Positions 44,215 to 54,841 of a DNA stretch of 64,000 bases are shown here, piece by piece (position 1 is the stretch's first letter; every line of letters starts with the position of its first letter). Under the pieces are notes generated by a model that saw nothing but the letters and a program-made list of their open reading frames with translations, did no database searches and had not been told where the DNA came from. A program made the position numbers and the translations under genes. The DNA comes from DATILI01 sp035476635 (GTDB lineage: Bacteria > Pseudomonadota > Gammaproteobacteria > Burkholderiales > Burkholderiaceae_C), in assembly GCA_035476635.1 (NCBI GenBank), contig DATILI010000168.1:62001-126000 (forward strand), read 5' to 3'.

Positions 44215-45078
44215 TCAATTCAGGTGCATCAGCGCGCGCGCTTCGGCTGGGCTGGCGACTTCGCGACCAACGTCGCGGGCGTAGCGAGCCAATTGAGCGA
44301 TCAACTCCGCGTTGGAGCGGGCGCGACTTCCGTCAGGCAGGTAGAAGGTATCTTCCAGGCCCGAGCGCAAGAATCCGCCCAGTTCGGCCGTGCGGCGATG
44401 CAGCGGCCAGATTTCTTCGCGGCCAATGGCGGTCACCTGCCAGTTGGCCGGATTTCGCTTGAGTTTGAGCAGGATGGGCAGCAGATCCGGGTCCGTGGGC
44501 ATGCCCGATGCCACACCCATCACGAAGTTGTATTCGAGCGGCCCACTGTACATGCCTGCCTCGACGAACATGGCCACGCAGCGCGCGATACCGACGTCGA
44601 AACATTCGAATTCGGGTAACGTGCCGGCTTCCTTCATTACGTCAATGAACTGCTGGACCTTGGATACCGGGTTGTCGAACATCATCGGCTTCCACGCCCA
44701 GCTGCCATCCGACTTGGTCTTCAGGTAGTTCAGCGAGCCGGCATTGCAGGCGCCGATTTCGGGTTTCGTGTCGCGGATACAGGACAGGGCGCCTTCGATG
44801 TCAGCGCCCACCACACCGGTGGAATGATTGATCAACACACCCGGGCAAGCCTCGCGAATGGCTTGCTGCACCTCCGCCGACAGCTTGCTGTCCCAGCTCG
44901 GCAGATGCCCCTGGCCCGGGGTTTGCTGGCGCAAGTGGATGTGCATCACCGAGGCGCCGGCGTCGTACGCAGCCTTTGCCTCGGCGGCCATCTGAGCCGG
45001 CGTCACCGGGACGGGATGCTGTACCGGGTCCGTGAGAACCCCGGTCAATGCGCAGGTAATAACTACCTTATCACTCAT
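44215..45078 (-). CDS. BKACE-family beta-keto acid cleavage enzyme (DUF849)
   Basis: This 287-residue TIM-barrel of the Kce/BKACE family has the zinc-binding H-x-H in ASVMHIHLRQQ (His46 and His48). Other features are NHSTGVVGADIEG, EFECFDVGIARCVAMFVEAG and a late Glu in VTAIGREEIWPLHR. These enzymes condense a beta-keto acid with acetyl-CoA and cleave it to acetoacetate plus a new acyl-CoA. The family has many substrate specificities, which cannot be assigned here. The start at 45078 has AGGAG upstream and overlaps the end of the small frame at 45071-45220. Confidence 0.88.
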   Translation of the reverse strand: MSDKVVITCALTGVLTDPVQHPVPVTPAQMAAEAKAAYDAGASVMHIHLRQQTPGQGHLPSWDSKLSAEVQQAIREACPGVLINHSTGVVGADIEGALSCIRDTKPEIGACNAGSLNYLKTKSDGSWAWKPMMFDNPVSKVQQFIDVMKEAGTLPEFECFDVGIARCVAMFVEAGMYSGPLEYNFVMGVASGMPTDPDLLPILLKLKRNPANWQVTAIGREEIWPLHRRTAELGGFLRSGLEDTFYLPDGSRARSNAELIAQLARYARDVGREVASPAEARALMHLN

Positions 45079-45220
45079 GTTTTTCTCCTGTAAACGGGAT
45101 CGCAAGGACGCGATCCTCTTGGCTCAAGCGTAGAAACAAAGCACGTGCCGCGTCTTGCGGCAAGTAGCCCGTATGCACAACAACGGCCCACAACTGCGTG
45201 GGCAAAGTAAATCGCTTCAT
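45071..45220 (-). CDS. Small 49-residue ORF translationally coupled between MFS and BKACE genes
   Basis: The ATG at 45220 overlaps the MFS stop (ATGA), with GAGGAG about ten bases upstream inside the MFS gene. The stop overlaps the BKACE start by 8 bp. The product starts MKRFTLPTQLWAVVVHTGYL and is not obviously membrane-embedded. No homology is recognised. The coupling on both sides suggests either a real small protein or a ribosome relay through the 138-bp gap. The evidence is arrangement only. Confidence 0.4.
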   Translation of the reverse strand: MKRFTLPTQLWAVVVHTGYLPQDAARALFLRLSQEDRVLAIPFTGEKHE

Positions 45221-46467
45221 ACTTGATGACTCCTCGCTGAAGAAACAAACGCCGGGGTTGTCTCGGCCAGCTCCGGCCGGCCATAGCGCGGACGCCCCAG
45301 GGCCAGCGACGCCATGGCGGCGCACAAGCACAGGCCCGCGAAGACGACCAGCATGGTTGAATAGCTGCCGCTGCGGTCGAATGCCAGCCCGAGCAGCACC
45401 GGCCCGACCACCGCGCCGAGGGCGTAGAAGGCCACCACCACACCGTAGATCTGGCCATAGGCGCGCATGCCAAAGTAGCGCCGGCAGGCAAAGGGCAGGA
45501 TGTCGCCCTCCGCACCCGAGGCCACGCCCATGCAGAAGGCGGCCAGAAAGGGAACGAAGCCGCCTGTGCCGCTCCACAGCATCACGATGCCGGCACCGCC
45601 GGCCACGAAGGCCACAGCGGCGATGCCCGTGACCGGCAGGCGATCGAGCAGGATGCCAGTGAAAAATCGAGCGCTCAGCACCGACACCCCCATCAAGGCG
45701 CCGGCGGTGGCGGCGTCGGTCATGGCGTAGCCCCGGTCACTCATCAGCGATACCAGGTGCACCGCCGTGCCGGCGACGGCCAGCGAGACCATGAAGGCGC
45801 TGCCCGACAGCAGCCAAAGCACCCGCGTACGCAGCGCCTCGCCCAGGCTCATGCCCGGCAGCTCGATGGCAGCTGCCGCCTGCGCCTGGGCGCCCAGCGC
45901 GCGGCGCGGCTCGTGCACGCAGAACACGGCGTTGACCGCACCGACAGCCGCCAACGCGGCCAGCCCCACGAATGCCTCGCGCCAGCCCATGCTTTCAGAC
46001 CAGCGTGCCGCCAGCACCGGCATCGCCACGTAGCCCAGCCCCATGCCGAGCATGGCGACTCCCATGGCAGTGCCCAGTCGCGCATCGTACCGTTTGGCCA
46101 GCACGGTCATGTAAGTCAGAGGCGTTGTGCCGATGGCGGCGATGCCCAGCACCGCTGCGGCCGCCAGGTACAGGGCCATCGAGCCTTGCAGGCGCGAGAA
46201 GGCAAACAACGTGGCGGCAAACAGCGTGGTCGACACGATCACAACAGGTCGAACGCCAAAGCGGTCCACCAGGCGCCCGACCAGCGGCGTGCCCAGCGCC
46301 AGAAACAGCGTCGCCACGGCGATGCCGGAGGCCGCCTCGGTGCGGCTCCAGCCATAGGCCGCGGCCATGGGTTTGAGCAGCGTGGGCAGCGTGCTCAGGA
46401 ACATCGGCCCAAAGCTCAGGCCCAGGCCCACGGCGCAGGCCAAGACGGCGAAAAATCGGTTGTTCAT
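45217..46467 (-). CDS. MFS transporter
   Basis: This 416-residue permease has about twelve predicted helices, beginning FFAVLACAVGLGLSFGPMFLSTLP. The MFS motif A is LVGRLVDRFGVRPVVI (about 59-74), and the half-two stretch is FACRRYFGMRAYGQIYGVVVAFYALGAVVGPVLLGLAFDRSG. It resembles the oxalate/monocarboxylate-type or nitrate-like MFS group used for organic acid import in Burkholderiales. The MFS pseudogene at 29868-30556 is a related copy. It is encoded 16 bp downstream of the truncated NTF2-like gene. Confidence 0.9.
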   Translation of the reverse strand: MNNRFFAVLACAVGLGLSFGPMFLSTLPTLLKPMAAAYGWSRTEAASGIAVATLFLALGTPLVGRLVDRFGVRPVVIVSTTLFAATLFAFSRLQGSMALYLAAAAVLGIAAIGTTPLTYMTVLAKRYDARLGTAMGVAMLGMGLGYVAMPVLAARWSESMGWREAFVGLAALAAVGAVNAVFCVHEPRRALGAQAQAAAAIELPGMSLGEALRTRVLWLLSGSAFMVSLAVAGTAVHLVSLMSDRGYAMTDAATAGALMGVSVLSARFFTGILLDRLPVTGIAAVAFVAGGAGIVMLWSGTGGFVPFLAAFCMGVASGAEGDILPFACRRYFGMRAYGQIYGVVVAFYALGAVVGPVLLGLAFDRSGSYSTMLVVFAGLCLCAAMASLALGRPRYGRPELAETTPAFVSSARSHQV

Positions 46468-46483
46468 GGAGGGTCCTTGGAAA

Positions 46484-46720
46484 TCAAACGCCGCCGAAGC
46501 CGGCAGACCAGCCCTTGGGCAGCGTGGCCCCGAAAGCGATGATCCCGGCGCGGCCTTTCAAGGCTGCGCCGGGATAGGTGGACGGACGGACGAACTCGCC
46601 GTTCTCGGTGAACAGGGCGGCGGCCCGCTCGAAATCGCGTTGGTCGAAATAGCGCGTCGCCTGCAGCGACAGCTGCTGGCAAACCCAGCCGACATGGCTC
46701 TCGGCAGCAGCCGGCGTCAT
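46484..46720 (-). pseudogene. Truncated NTF2/SnoaL-like protein
   Basis: The 78-residue frame begins with ATG at 46720 overlapping the enoyl-CoA hydratase stop (ATGA). It reads LQATRYFDQRDFERAAALFTENGEFVRPSTYPGAALKGRAGI, the N-terminal half of a SnoaL/NTF2-like fold. Typical members have about 130-150 residues. Here the sequence runs into a non-homologous tail and stops 16 bp before the MFS start. The C-terminal sheet is missing, so it is probably a broken gene left by a deletion, although a short product could still be made. Confidence 0.55.
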
Positions 46721-47496
46721 CGCCCGCTCCATACCGGCTTGCGCTTTTCCTGGAAAGCGGTGACACCTTCGCGGGCGTCTTCGGTCTGGCCGACCAGCGC
46801 GATCTGGCCCTCCATGAAGGCGATAGCCTGATCGAAAGACATGGCGGCGATCGCCCGCATGGCGTACTTGCCACGCCGGATCGCCGCGGGCGACTTGTCG
46901 GTCAATCGGGCCAGCAGCGCATCGACAGCGGCGTCGAACTCACCTGCCGGGGCCACGCGATTGAGCAAGCCATGCGCCAGCGCCGCTTGCGCGCTGAAAG
47001 GCTCGCCCGTCAGGCACCATTCGCGCACCATGCGCTGAGGCACCAGGTCTTTCAGCAAGCTGAGCACCTGCATCGGGAACACGCCCACCTTCACCTCGGG
47101 CAGGCCGAAGCTGGCGGTCTCGGCGGCCACCGCCAGGTCGCCCATGCACAGCAAGCCCATGCCGCCGGCCATGCAAGCCCCGTTGACCCGCACCAGGCAC
47201 GGCAGCGTGGCATCTGCGGCCACGCGCAGCATGTCGGCATAGCCCACGCGGGGCTGGGCGAAGTCCATCTGAAAACCGCGGCCGGACTGTAGATCGGCCC
47301 CGGCGCAGAAGGCCTTGTCGCCCGCACCGGTGAGCACGATGGCCCGCACTTCGGGCAGCGCATGGGCGCGCCGGTAGCCCTCGATGACGCCGGCCACGAC
47401 CTCGTCGTTGAGCGCGTTGCGCTTGTCCGGGCGGTTGATAGTGATCCAGAACGCGCTGCCGCGCTGTTCAAGCAGCACGGCGGGAATTTCGGACAT
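46717..47496 (-). CDS. Enoyl-CoA hydratase/isomerase family protein
   Basis: This 259-residue crotonase has oxyanion-hole segments DKAFCAGADLQSG (about 60-72) and CMAGGMGLLCMGDLAVAAE, with a conserved Glu in FGLPEVKVGVFP. It hydrates an enoyl-CoA. Downstream of carboxylase and acyl-CoA dehydrogenase genes it occupies the position of LiuC/AtuE (methylglutaconyl- or isohexenyl-glutaconyl-CoA hydratase). It lies 24 bp after the carboxylase alpha gene. Confidence 0.9.
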   Translation of the reverse strand: MSEIPAVLLEQRGSAFWITINRPDKRNALNDEVVAGVIEGYRRAHALPEVRAIVLTGAGDKAFCAGADLQSGRGFQMDFAQPRVGYADMLRVAADATLPCLVRVNGACMAGGMGLLCMGDLAVAAETASFGLPEVKVGVFPMQVLSLLKDLVPQRMVREWCLTGEPFSAQAALAHGLLNRVAPAGEFDAAVDALLARLTDKSPAAIRRGKYAMRAIAAMSFDQAIAFMEGQIALVGQTEDAREGVTAFQEKRKPVWSGR

Positions 47497-47520
47497 GGTG
47501 TCTCCTGCTATGTGTGGTTT

Positions 47521-49470
47521 TCAATCGGCGCGTTCGATCTCGGCCACCACGCGGTGCGCCGCCACCTGGTCGCCCAATGTCACGTGCAGGGCCTTCACCC
47601 GCCCGGCCACGGCGGCGGCGTGCACGTGCTCCATCTTCATGGCCTCGAGCGTGAGCACGGCCTGGCCGACAACCACCGTATCGCCCACCGCCGCCAGCAG
47701 CGCGATGACACGCCCGTTCATCGAGGCGCGGATGCGGCCATCGCCGCCCGCCTCTCCCTGGCGCTCGGCCGCGGCGTGGGTACGGTCGTCGATGCGGTAA
47801 GGCTGGCCGCGGTACTGCAGCAGCAGCTCGCCGGCGTCGCGCTGCAGCACGGCCTGCTCGACCAGGCCGTCGCAGGCGAAACGCACGTGGTGGCGTTCCA
47901 GCGACAGCAGCGCCGTATCGAATGCACGCGCGCCCACTTGCACGGCGTAGCGCCGGTCGCCGTGGTGCTGCACGCTGACGCTGCAGGCCTGGCCGTTGGC
48001 TTCGAAACGGAACATGATGGGCAGCCGGTGGCTCATGCCGCTGCCCCCGCCATGGACGGCCACCGCCGTGGCGTAAAGCAGAATCGCCGCCAGCGCCTGC
48101 GCGCGTGCTTCGGTCTCCGCGTCGCCCTGCAGCAGCGCCTCCCGGTGCGTGGCGATGAAGGCGGTGGTGGCACCGCCAGCGGCGAACACCGGGTGCGCCA
48201 GGCACTGGCGCAGGAACACCTGGTTGGTCTGCACCCCCAAAGCCACCGCGTCGTCCAGGCCGCGCATGAGCTTGCGCCTTGCGTCGTCGCGGCTGCGCCC
48301 GTGGGCGATCAGCTTGGCGATCATCGAGTCATAGTAGGGTGATATCTCGCTGCCCGACTCCAACGCGTGCTCGACGCGGATGTCGCGCGGCATCCGCCAC
48401 AGCGCCATGCGGCCGCTTTGCGGGATGAAGCCCTGCGCCACGCTTTCGGCGCACAGCCGCACCTCGATGGCGTGGCCCTGGAAGCGCACGTCCTCCTGGC
48501 GCAGCGGCAGCGGCTCGCCCGCGGCCACGCGCAGCTGCAGCTCCACCAGGTCCAGGCCGGTGATGGCCTCGGTCACCGGGTGCTCCACCTGCAACCGCGT
48601 GTTCATCTCCATGAAGTAGTAGTTGCCCTCGCGGTCGAGCAGGAACTCCAGCGTGCCGGCCCCCTCGTAGCCGATGGCCTTGACCGCCGCCACCGCCGTG
48701 GCGCCCATGCGGGCGCGCAGGTCGGCATCGACGGCCGGCGATGGCGCTTCTTCCACCACCTTCTGGTGGCGCCGTTGCACCGAGCAGTCGCGCTCGCCAA
48801 GGTGGATGGCATTGCCGTGACGATCGGCAAACACCTGAATCTCGATGTGCCGCGGCTCGACGATGGCGCGCTCGAGGATCACTTCGTCGTCGCCAAACGC
48901 GCCCTTGGCCTCGGACTTGGCGCTGCGCAATGCGTCGCGGAACTGCTCAGGCCCACTGACCAGGCGCATGCCGCGGCCGCCGCCACCTGCGGTGGCCTTG
49001 ATCATCACCGGGTAGCCCACGCGCGTGGCCTGCGCGGCCAGCGCTTCTTCGCCCTGGTCTTCGCCTTGATAGCCGGGAATGCAGGGCACCCCCGCTTCGA
49101 TCATCAGCCGCTTGGCGCCGGCCTTGTGGCCCATGGCGATGATGGCCTGCGGCGACGGACCGATGAACACCAAGCCGGCATCGTGGCAGGCCTGGGCAAA
49201 GTCTTCGTTTTCGGCCAGGAAGCCGTAACCCGGATGCACGGCATCGGCGCCGCTGCGCCGTGCCGCGTCGATGATGGCTTCGATGTGCAAATAGGACTCG
49301 GCCGGTAGCGCCTCGCCGATGCACACCGCCTGATCGGCGTGGCGTACGTGCAGCGACTGGGCATCGGCGGTGGAATACACCGCGACCGTGCGGTAGCCCA
49401 TGGCCCGCGCGGTGCGCATCACGCGCAGGGCGATTTCGCCGCGGTTGGCGATCAGGATCTTGTGGAACAT
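47521..49470 (-). CDS. Biotin-dependent acyl-CoA carboxylase, alpha subunit
   Basis: The 649-residue protein has a biotin carboxylase domain (ILIANRGEIALRVMRTA at the N-terminus, ATP-grasp glycine loop KATAGGGGRGMRLV, EMNTRLQVEHPVTE) followed by a linker and a C-terminal biotinyl domain. The biotinylated Lys is in LTLEAMKMEHVHA. It carboxylates its biotin and transfers the carboxyl via the beta subunit encoded at 50666-52285. The set resembles methylcrotonyl- (LiuD) or geranyl-CoA (AtuF) carboxylase alpha. Acetyl/propionyl specificity cannot be excluded. Confidence 0.92.
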   Translation of the reverse strand: MFHKILIANRGEIALRVMRTARAMGYRTVAVYSTADAQSLHVRHADQAVCIGEALPAESYLHIEAIIDAARRSGADAVHPGYGFLAENEDFAQACHDAGLVFIGPSPQAIIAMGHKAGAKRLMIEAGVPCIPGYQGEDQGEEALAAQATRVGYPVMIKATAGGGGRGMRLVSGPEQFRDALRSAKSEAKGAFGDDEVILERAIVEPRHIEIQVFADRHGNAIHLGERDCSVQRRHQKVVEEAPSPAVDADLRARMGATAVAAVKAIGYEGAGTLEFLLDREGNYYFMEMNTRLQVEHPVTEAITGLDLVELQLRVAAGEPLPLRQEDVRFQGHAIEVRLCAESVAQGFIPQSGRMALWRMPRDIRVEHALESGSEISPYYDSMIAKLIAHGRSRDDARRKLMRGLDDAVALGVQTNQVFLRQCLAHPVFAAGGATTAFIATHREALLQGDAETEARAQALAAILLYATAVAVHGGGSGMSHRLPIMFRFEANGQACSVSVQHHGDRRYAVQVGARAFDTALLSLERHHVRFACDGLVEQAVLQRDAGELLLQYRGQPYRIDDRTHAAAERQGEAGGDGRIRASMNGRVIALLAAVGDTVVVGQAVLTLEAMKMEHVHAAAVAGRVKALHVTLGDQVAAHRVVAEIERAD

Positions 49471-49481
49471 CGCGCGCTCGC

Positions 49482-50630
49482 TCAGGCCGAAAAGGTACCC
49501 ATGTACTTGGAGATGATCTGCAGCATCACCTCGTCAGCGCCACCCCCGATCGATGACAGGCGACCATCGCAGAAGCGGCGCGATACCGCTGCCTCGCGCG
49601 TGTAGCCCATGCCGCCCCAGAACTGCAGGCAGCCATCCATGGCCTCGCGGTTCAGGCGTCCGGCCTTGAGCTTGGCCATGGAGGCCAGCTCGGAAGCGTC
49701 GCCACCGGCGATGACAATGTCGTAGGCGCGGTAGACCATCGAGCGCAAAGCTTCGGCCTCGGTCTTGTACTCGGCGAGCTTGAACTGCACCCATTGGTTG
49801 TCGAGGATGCTGCGGCCGAAGGCCTTGCGCTCGCGGGTATAGGCCACCGTCTCGTCGATGGCGCGGAACACCCCGGCACACGCGGTGGCGGCGCCCCACA
49901 GCCGTTCGATCTGGAACTGCTCCATCTGGTACATGAAGCCGCGGCCTTCGTCACCGATGCGGTAGCGCTGCGGCACGCGCACGTCGTCGAAGAAGAGCTG
50001 CGCGGTATCGGAGGCGTGCATCCCGATCTTGCGCAGCTTCTTGGTCACCTCGACACCGGCGGTTTTCATCGGCACCACGATCAGCGATTTGTTGCGGTGC
50101 GCCTGGCCGTCGCCGGTGTTGGCCAGCACGACGCAGAAATCGGCCTGGGTGCCGTTGGTCGTCCACATCTTGCCGCCATTGATGATGTAGTCGTCGCCAT
50201 CCTTGCGCGCGGTGGTCTTTATCGAGGCCACATCCGAGCCGCTGCCCACCTCCGACACGCCCAGGCAGGCCACGTAGTCACCGGCAATGGCGGGCGCCAG
50301 GAACTCGCGCCGCAGCTCGTCGGAGCCGTGCTTGGCCAGCGCCGGGGTGGCCATGTCGGTCTGCACGCCGATGGACATCGGCACGCCACCGCACAGGCAC
50401 GCACCCAGCGCTTCAGCCTGCACCAGCCCGAAGCTGTAGTCCAGGCCCAGGCCGCCGAACGCTTCCGGCTTGTTGATGCCCAGCAGGCCAAGGTTGCCCA
50501 TCTTCTTGAACACCTCGTGCGCCGGGTAGCACTCGGCGTCTTCCCAGGCTTCGACGTGGGGGTTGATCTCTTCGTTGATGAAACGCTCGACGGTGCGGCG
50601 CAGTTCTTCGTGTTCGGGGGTGAAGTGCAT
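49482..50630 (-). CDS. Acyl-CoA dehydrogenase (citronellyl-/isovaleryl-CoA dehydrogenase-like)
   Basis: The 382-residue protein begins MHFTPEHEELRRTVERFINEE and shows CLGVSEVGSGSDVASIKTTA, GGKMWTTNGTQADFCVVLA, AVSRRFCDGRLSSIGGGADEVMLQIISKYMG. The C-terminal SIGGGADEVM lacks the YEGT-type Glu. The order beta-carboxylase, dehydrogenase, alpha-carboxylase, hydratase resembles atu/liu clusters, where this gene would be AtuD or LiuA. The start at 50630 has GAGGAAAA upstream. It is flanked by carboxylase genes with gaps of 11 and 35 bp. Confidence 0.9.
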   Translation of the reverse strand: MHFTPEHEELRRTVERFINEEINPHVEAWEDAECYPAHEVFKKMGNLGLLGINKPEAFGGLGLDYSFGLVQAEALGACLCGGVPMSIGVQTDMATPALAKHGSDELRREFLAPAIAGDYVACLGVSEVGSGSDVASIKTTARKDGDDYIINGGKMWTTNGTQADFCVVLANTGDGQAHRNKSLIVVPMKTAGVEVTKKLRKIGMHASDTAQLFFDDVRVPQRYRIGDEGRGFMYQMEQFQIERLWGAATACAGVFRAIDETVAYTRERKAFGRSILDNQWVQFKLAEYKTEAEALRSMVYRAYDIVIAGGDASELASMAKLKAGRLNREAMDGCLQFWGGMGYTREAAVSRRFCDGRLSSIGGGADEVMLQIISKYMGTFSA

Positions 50631-50665
50631 GGTTTTCCTCGGATGGGTAGCGTGCCGGGCGGCGT

Positions 50666-52285
50666 TCAGGGGCGTGCGACGCCAAACTGCATGGGCTGGA
50701 CTTGGCGAACGTCGGCTTCGCGGCAGACCGCCAGCACGTACGCCAGGGTGGCGCGGGTCTGGCGCGGGTCGATCACGCCGTCGTCCAGCAGGTGCGCGCT
50801 GGTCGTGAAAACGTCCATCTGGCGCTCGAAATTGGTGACGATCTTCTGCTGCAGGCGCTCGATTTGCGCCGTATCGACGGCGCCTTTGCGTTGCATGGCC
50901 TGCTCGGTGACGATGGCCATGGTCTTGGCGGCCTGCTCGGCGCCCATCACGGCGGTCTTGCCGTTGGGCCAGGCAAAGCAGAAGCGCGGATGGAAACCGC
51001 GGCCGCACATGCCATAGTTTCCGGCGCCGAACGAGGCGCCGCAGTACAGCGTGATCTGCGGCACGGTTGCATTAGCCACCGCCTGAATCATTTTCGAGCC
51101 GTGCTTGATGATGCCGGCCTCTTCGTATAGGCGGCCCACCATGAAACCGGTCGTGTTGTTGAGGTACAGGATCGGCACACGCGCCTGGCAGCAGGCCTGG
51201 ATAAAGTGGGTGGCCTTGGTGGCGCCGGAAGGATCGATCGGGCCGTTGTTGGTGATGATGCCCACCGGCATTCCCTCGATGGTGGCGTGGCCGCACACGG
51301 TGGCCGAGCCGTACAACGGGCTGAACTCCAGGAAGTCGGAGTCGTCGACAAAGCGGGCGATGACCTCGCGCATGTCCACCGGGCGGCGGTGGTCCAGCGG
51401 CATGATGCCCAGCAGCTCGTCGGCGCTGTAGCGCGGTGGCTTGGCCGCGGGCGCAGCGGGCAGCACCAGGTCGCGGTTCCACCCCAGCTTGCCCACGAGG
51501 TCACGGGCGATGCGCAGCGCATCGCGGTCGTCCTCGGCCATGTAGTCACCCAGGCCGGAGATGGTGGCATGCATTTCAGCACCACCAAGTTCTTCTTCGG
51601 TCGCCACCTCGCCGGTGGCGGCCTTGAGCAGCGGCGGGCCGGCCAGGAAGGCGCGCGAGCGGCCGCGCACCATCACGATGTAGTCGGCCAGGCCGGTCTG
51701 GTAGGCGCCGCCGGCAGTGGACGAGCCGTGGGTCACGGTGATCACCGGCAGGCCGGCCGCCGACAGGCGCGCCAAATTGCGAAAGATGTTGCCGCCGCGC
51801 ACGAACTCCTCAACGCGGTAGGCCATCAGGTTGGCACCTGCGCTTTCGATCAGCTGAACCAGCGGCAGCTTGTTGTCCAGCGCCAGTTCCTGCGCGCGCA
51901 GCGTCTTGTCCAGCCCCATCGGCTGCAGCGCGCCGGCGTCGATGCCGGAGTCGGCGGCGATCACCATGCAGCGCACGCCGCTGACATAGCCGATGCCGGC
52001 AATCAGCCCGCCACCGGGCACGCTGGTGTCGGGGTCGGCCTTGTCCAGGCCGTAGCCGGCCAGCGTGGACAACTCCAGGAAGGGCGCGCCGGGGTCGAGC
52101 AGGATGGCCAGGCGCTCGCGCGGGAGCAGCTGGCCGCGCTTCTCGAAGCGGGCCTTCGAGGCAGCCGAGGTAAGGCGAGTGCGCTCTTCCAACGCACGCA
52201 CGCGCTGAAGCAGCGCCAGCATGCCCTCGCGATTGGCCTGGAAGCTGTCACTGGTTGTGGAGAGGGTGGATTCGATGAAGGCCAT
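50666..52285 (-). CDS. Biotin-dependent acyl-CoA carboxylase, beta (carboxyltransferase) subunit
   Basis: The 539-residue protein has two crotonase-fold carboxyltransferase domains: GGGLIAGIGYVSGVRCMVIAAD and GSSTAGGAYQTGLADYIVMV in the first half, ACCQARVPILYLNNTTGFMVG and FGAGNYGMCGRGFHPRFCFAWPN in the second. The length and FLAGPPLLKAATGEVATEEELGGAEMH agree with methylcrotonyl- or geranyl-CoA carboxylase beta. By eye it is somewhat closer to the geranyl type, but a tree is needed. It lies 6 bp after the acyl-CoA synthetase gene. Confidence 0.9.
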   Translation of the reverse strand: MAFIESTLSTTSDSFQANREGMLALLQRVRALEERTRLTSAASKARFEKRGQLLPRERLAILLDPGAPFLELSTLAGYGLDKADPDTSVPGGGLIAGIGYVSGVRCMVIAADSGIDAGALQPMGLDKTLRAQELALDNKLPLVQLIESAGANLMAYRVEEFVRGGNIFRNLARLSAAGLPVITVTHGSSTAGGAYQTGLADYIVMVRGRSRAFLAGPPLLKAATGEVATEEELGGAEMHATISGLGDYMAEDDRDALRIARDLVGKLGWNRDLVLPAAPAAKPPRYSADELLGIMPLDHRRPVDMREVIARFVDDSDFLEFSPLYGSATVCGHATIEGMPVGIITNNGPIDPSGATKATHFIQACCQARVPILYLNNTTGFMVGRLYEEAGIIKHGSKMIQAVANATVPQITLYCGASFGAGNYGMCGRGFHPRFCFAWPNGKTAVMGAEQAAKTMAIVTEQAMQRKGAVDTAQIERLQQKIVTNFERQMDVFTTSAHLLDDGVIDPRQTRATLAYVLAVCREADVRQVQPMQFGVARP

Positions 52286-52291
52286 ATGAGG

Positions 52292-54180
<1,889 letters not shown>

Positions 54181-54184
<4 letters not shown>

Positions 54185-54831
54185 GCCTGCTCCGGCGAGG
54201 CGGCACGGGCTTCTCCTCTGGCGATGAGCGCCTGGGCGTCGGGCCGCGGCGCACTCCAGATGTCGCCGAGCACCCCGTAGTCGAGGTAGCCAAGCCGGGT
54301 GATCGGACGCACGCGGCTCAGATCCACGCGGCCATCGACCAGGATCTCATCGTCGACGAAGACGCCGACCACCTCGCCGATCACCACCGCGGCGTTGTGC
54401 TTGCCGCCCAGGCCGGGCAGTTCAAGCGTCTGCAGATAGCGGCACTCCAGCGCCCCGGGCGAACGAGCCACACGCGGCACCTTGACCTTCACCGAGGGGG
54501 CCATTTCCAGGTCCAGCAGTTTGGGTTCGCTGTGGTGCGGTTCAACCGGAGCGGAGCTCAGGTCAACTGCCTCGCGCAATGCATAAGTGGCCACGTTGCA
54601 GACGAATTCACCGGTGGCTTCTGCATTGCGTTGCGAATCCTTGTGGCCATTGCTGGAGAACATCACGTAGGGCGGCCGGCCCGACAGCAGATTGAAGAAG
54701 CTGTAGGGCGCGAGGTTGACCACGCCATCGGCACTGATGGTGCTGATCCAGCCGATGGGGCGCGGCACGACCAGCGCAAGCATCGGGTCGTGTGGCAGTT
54801 TGTGGTCTTGAAGGAGCGGGGTGTAATGCAT
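54181..54831 (-). CDS. Flavin reductase-like / FMN-binding split-barrel protein
   Basis: This 216-residue protein has PRPIGWISTISADGVVNLAPYSFFNLLSGRPPYVMFSSNGHKDSQRNAEATGEFVCNVAT (about 24-82), the flavin-reductase-like domain signature. LGGKHNAAVVIGEVVGVFVDDEILVDGRVD is in the C-terminal half. It binds FMN and uses NAD(P)H, supplying reduced flavin or acting directly on a substrate. It lies 10 bp after the fumarylacetoacetase-like gene and overlaps the synthetase gene. No monooxygenase partner is obvious nearby. Confidence 0.85.
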
Positions 54832-54841
54832 GGAATGGCTC

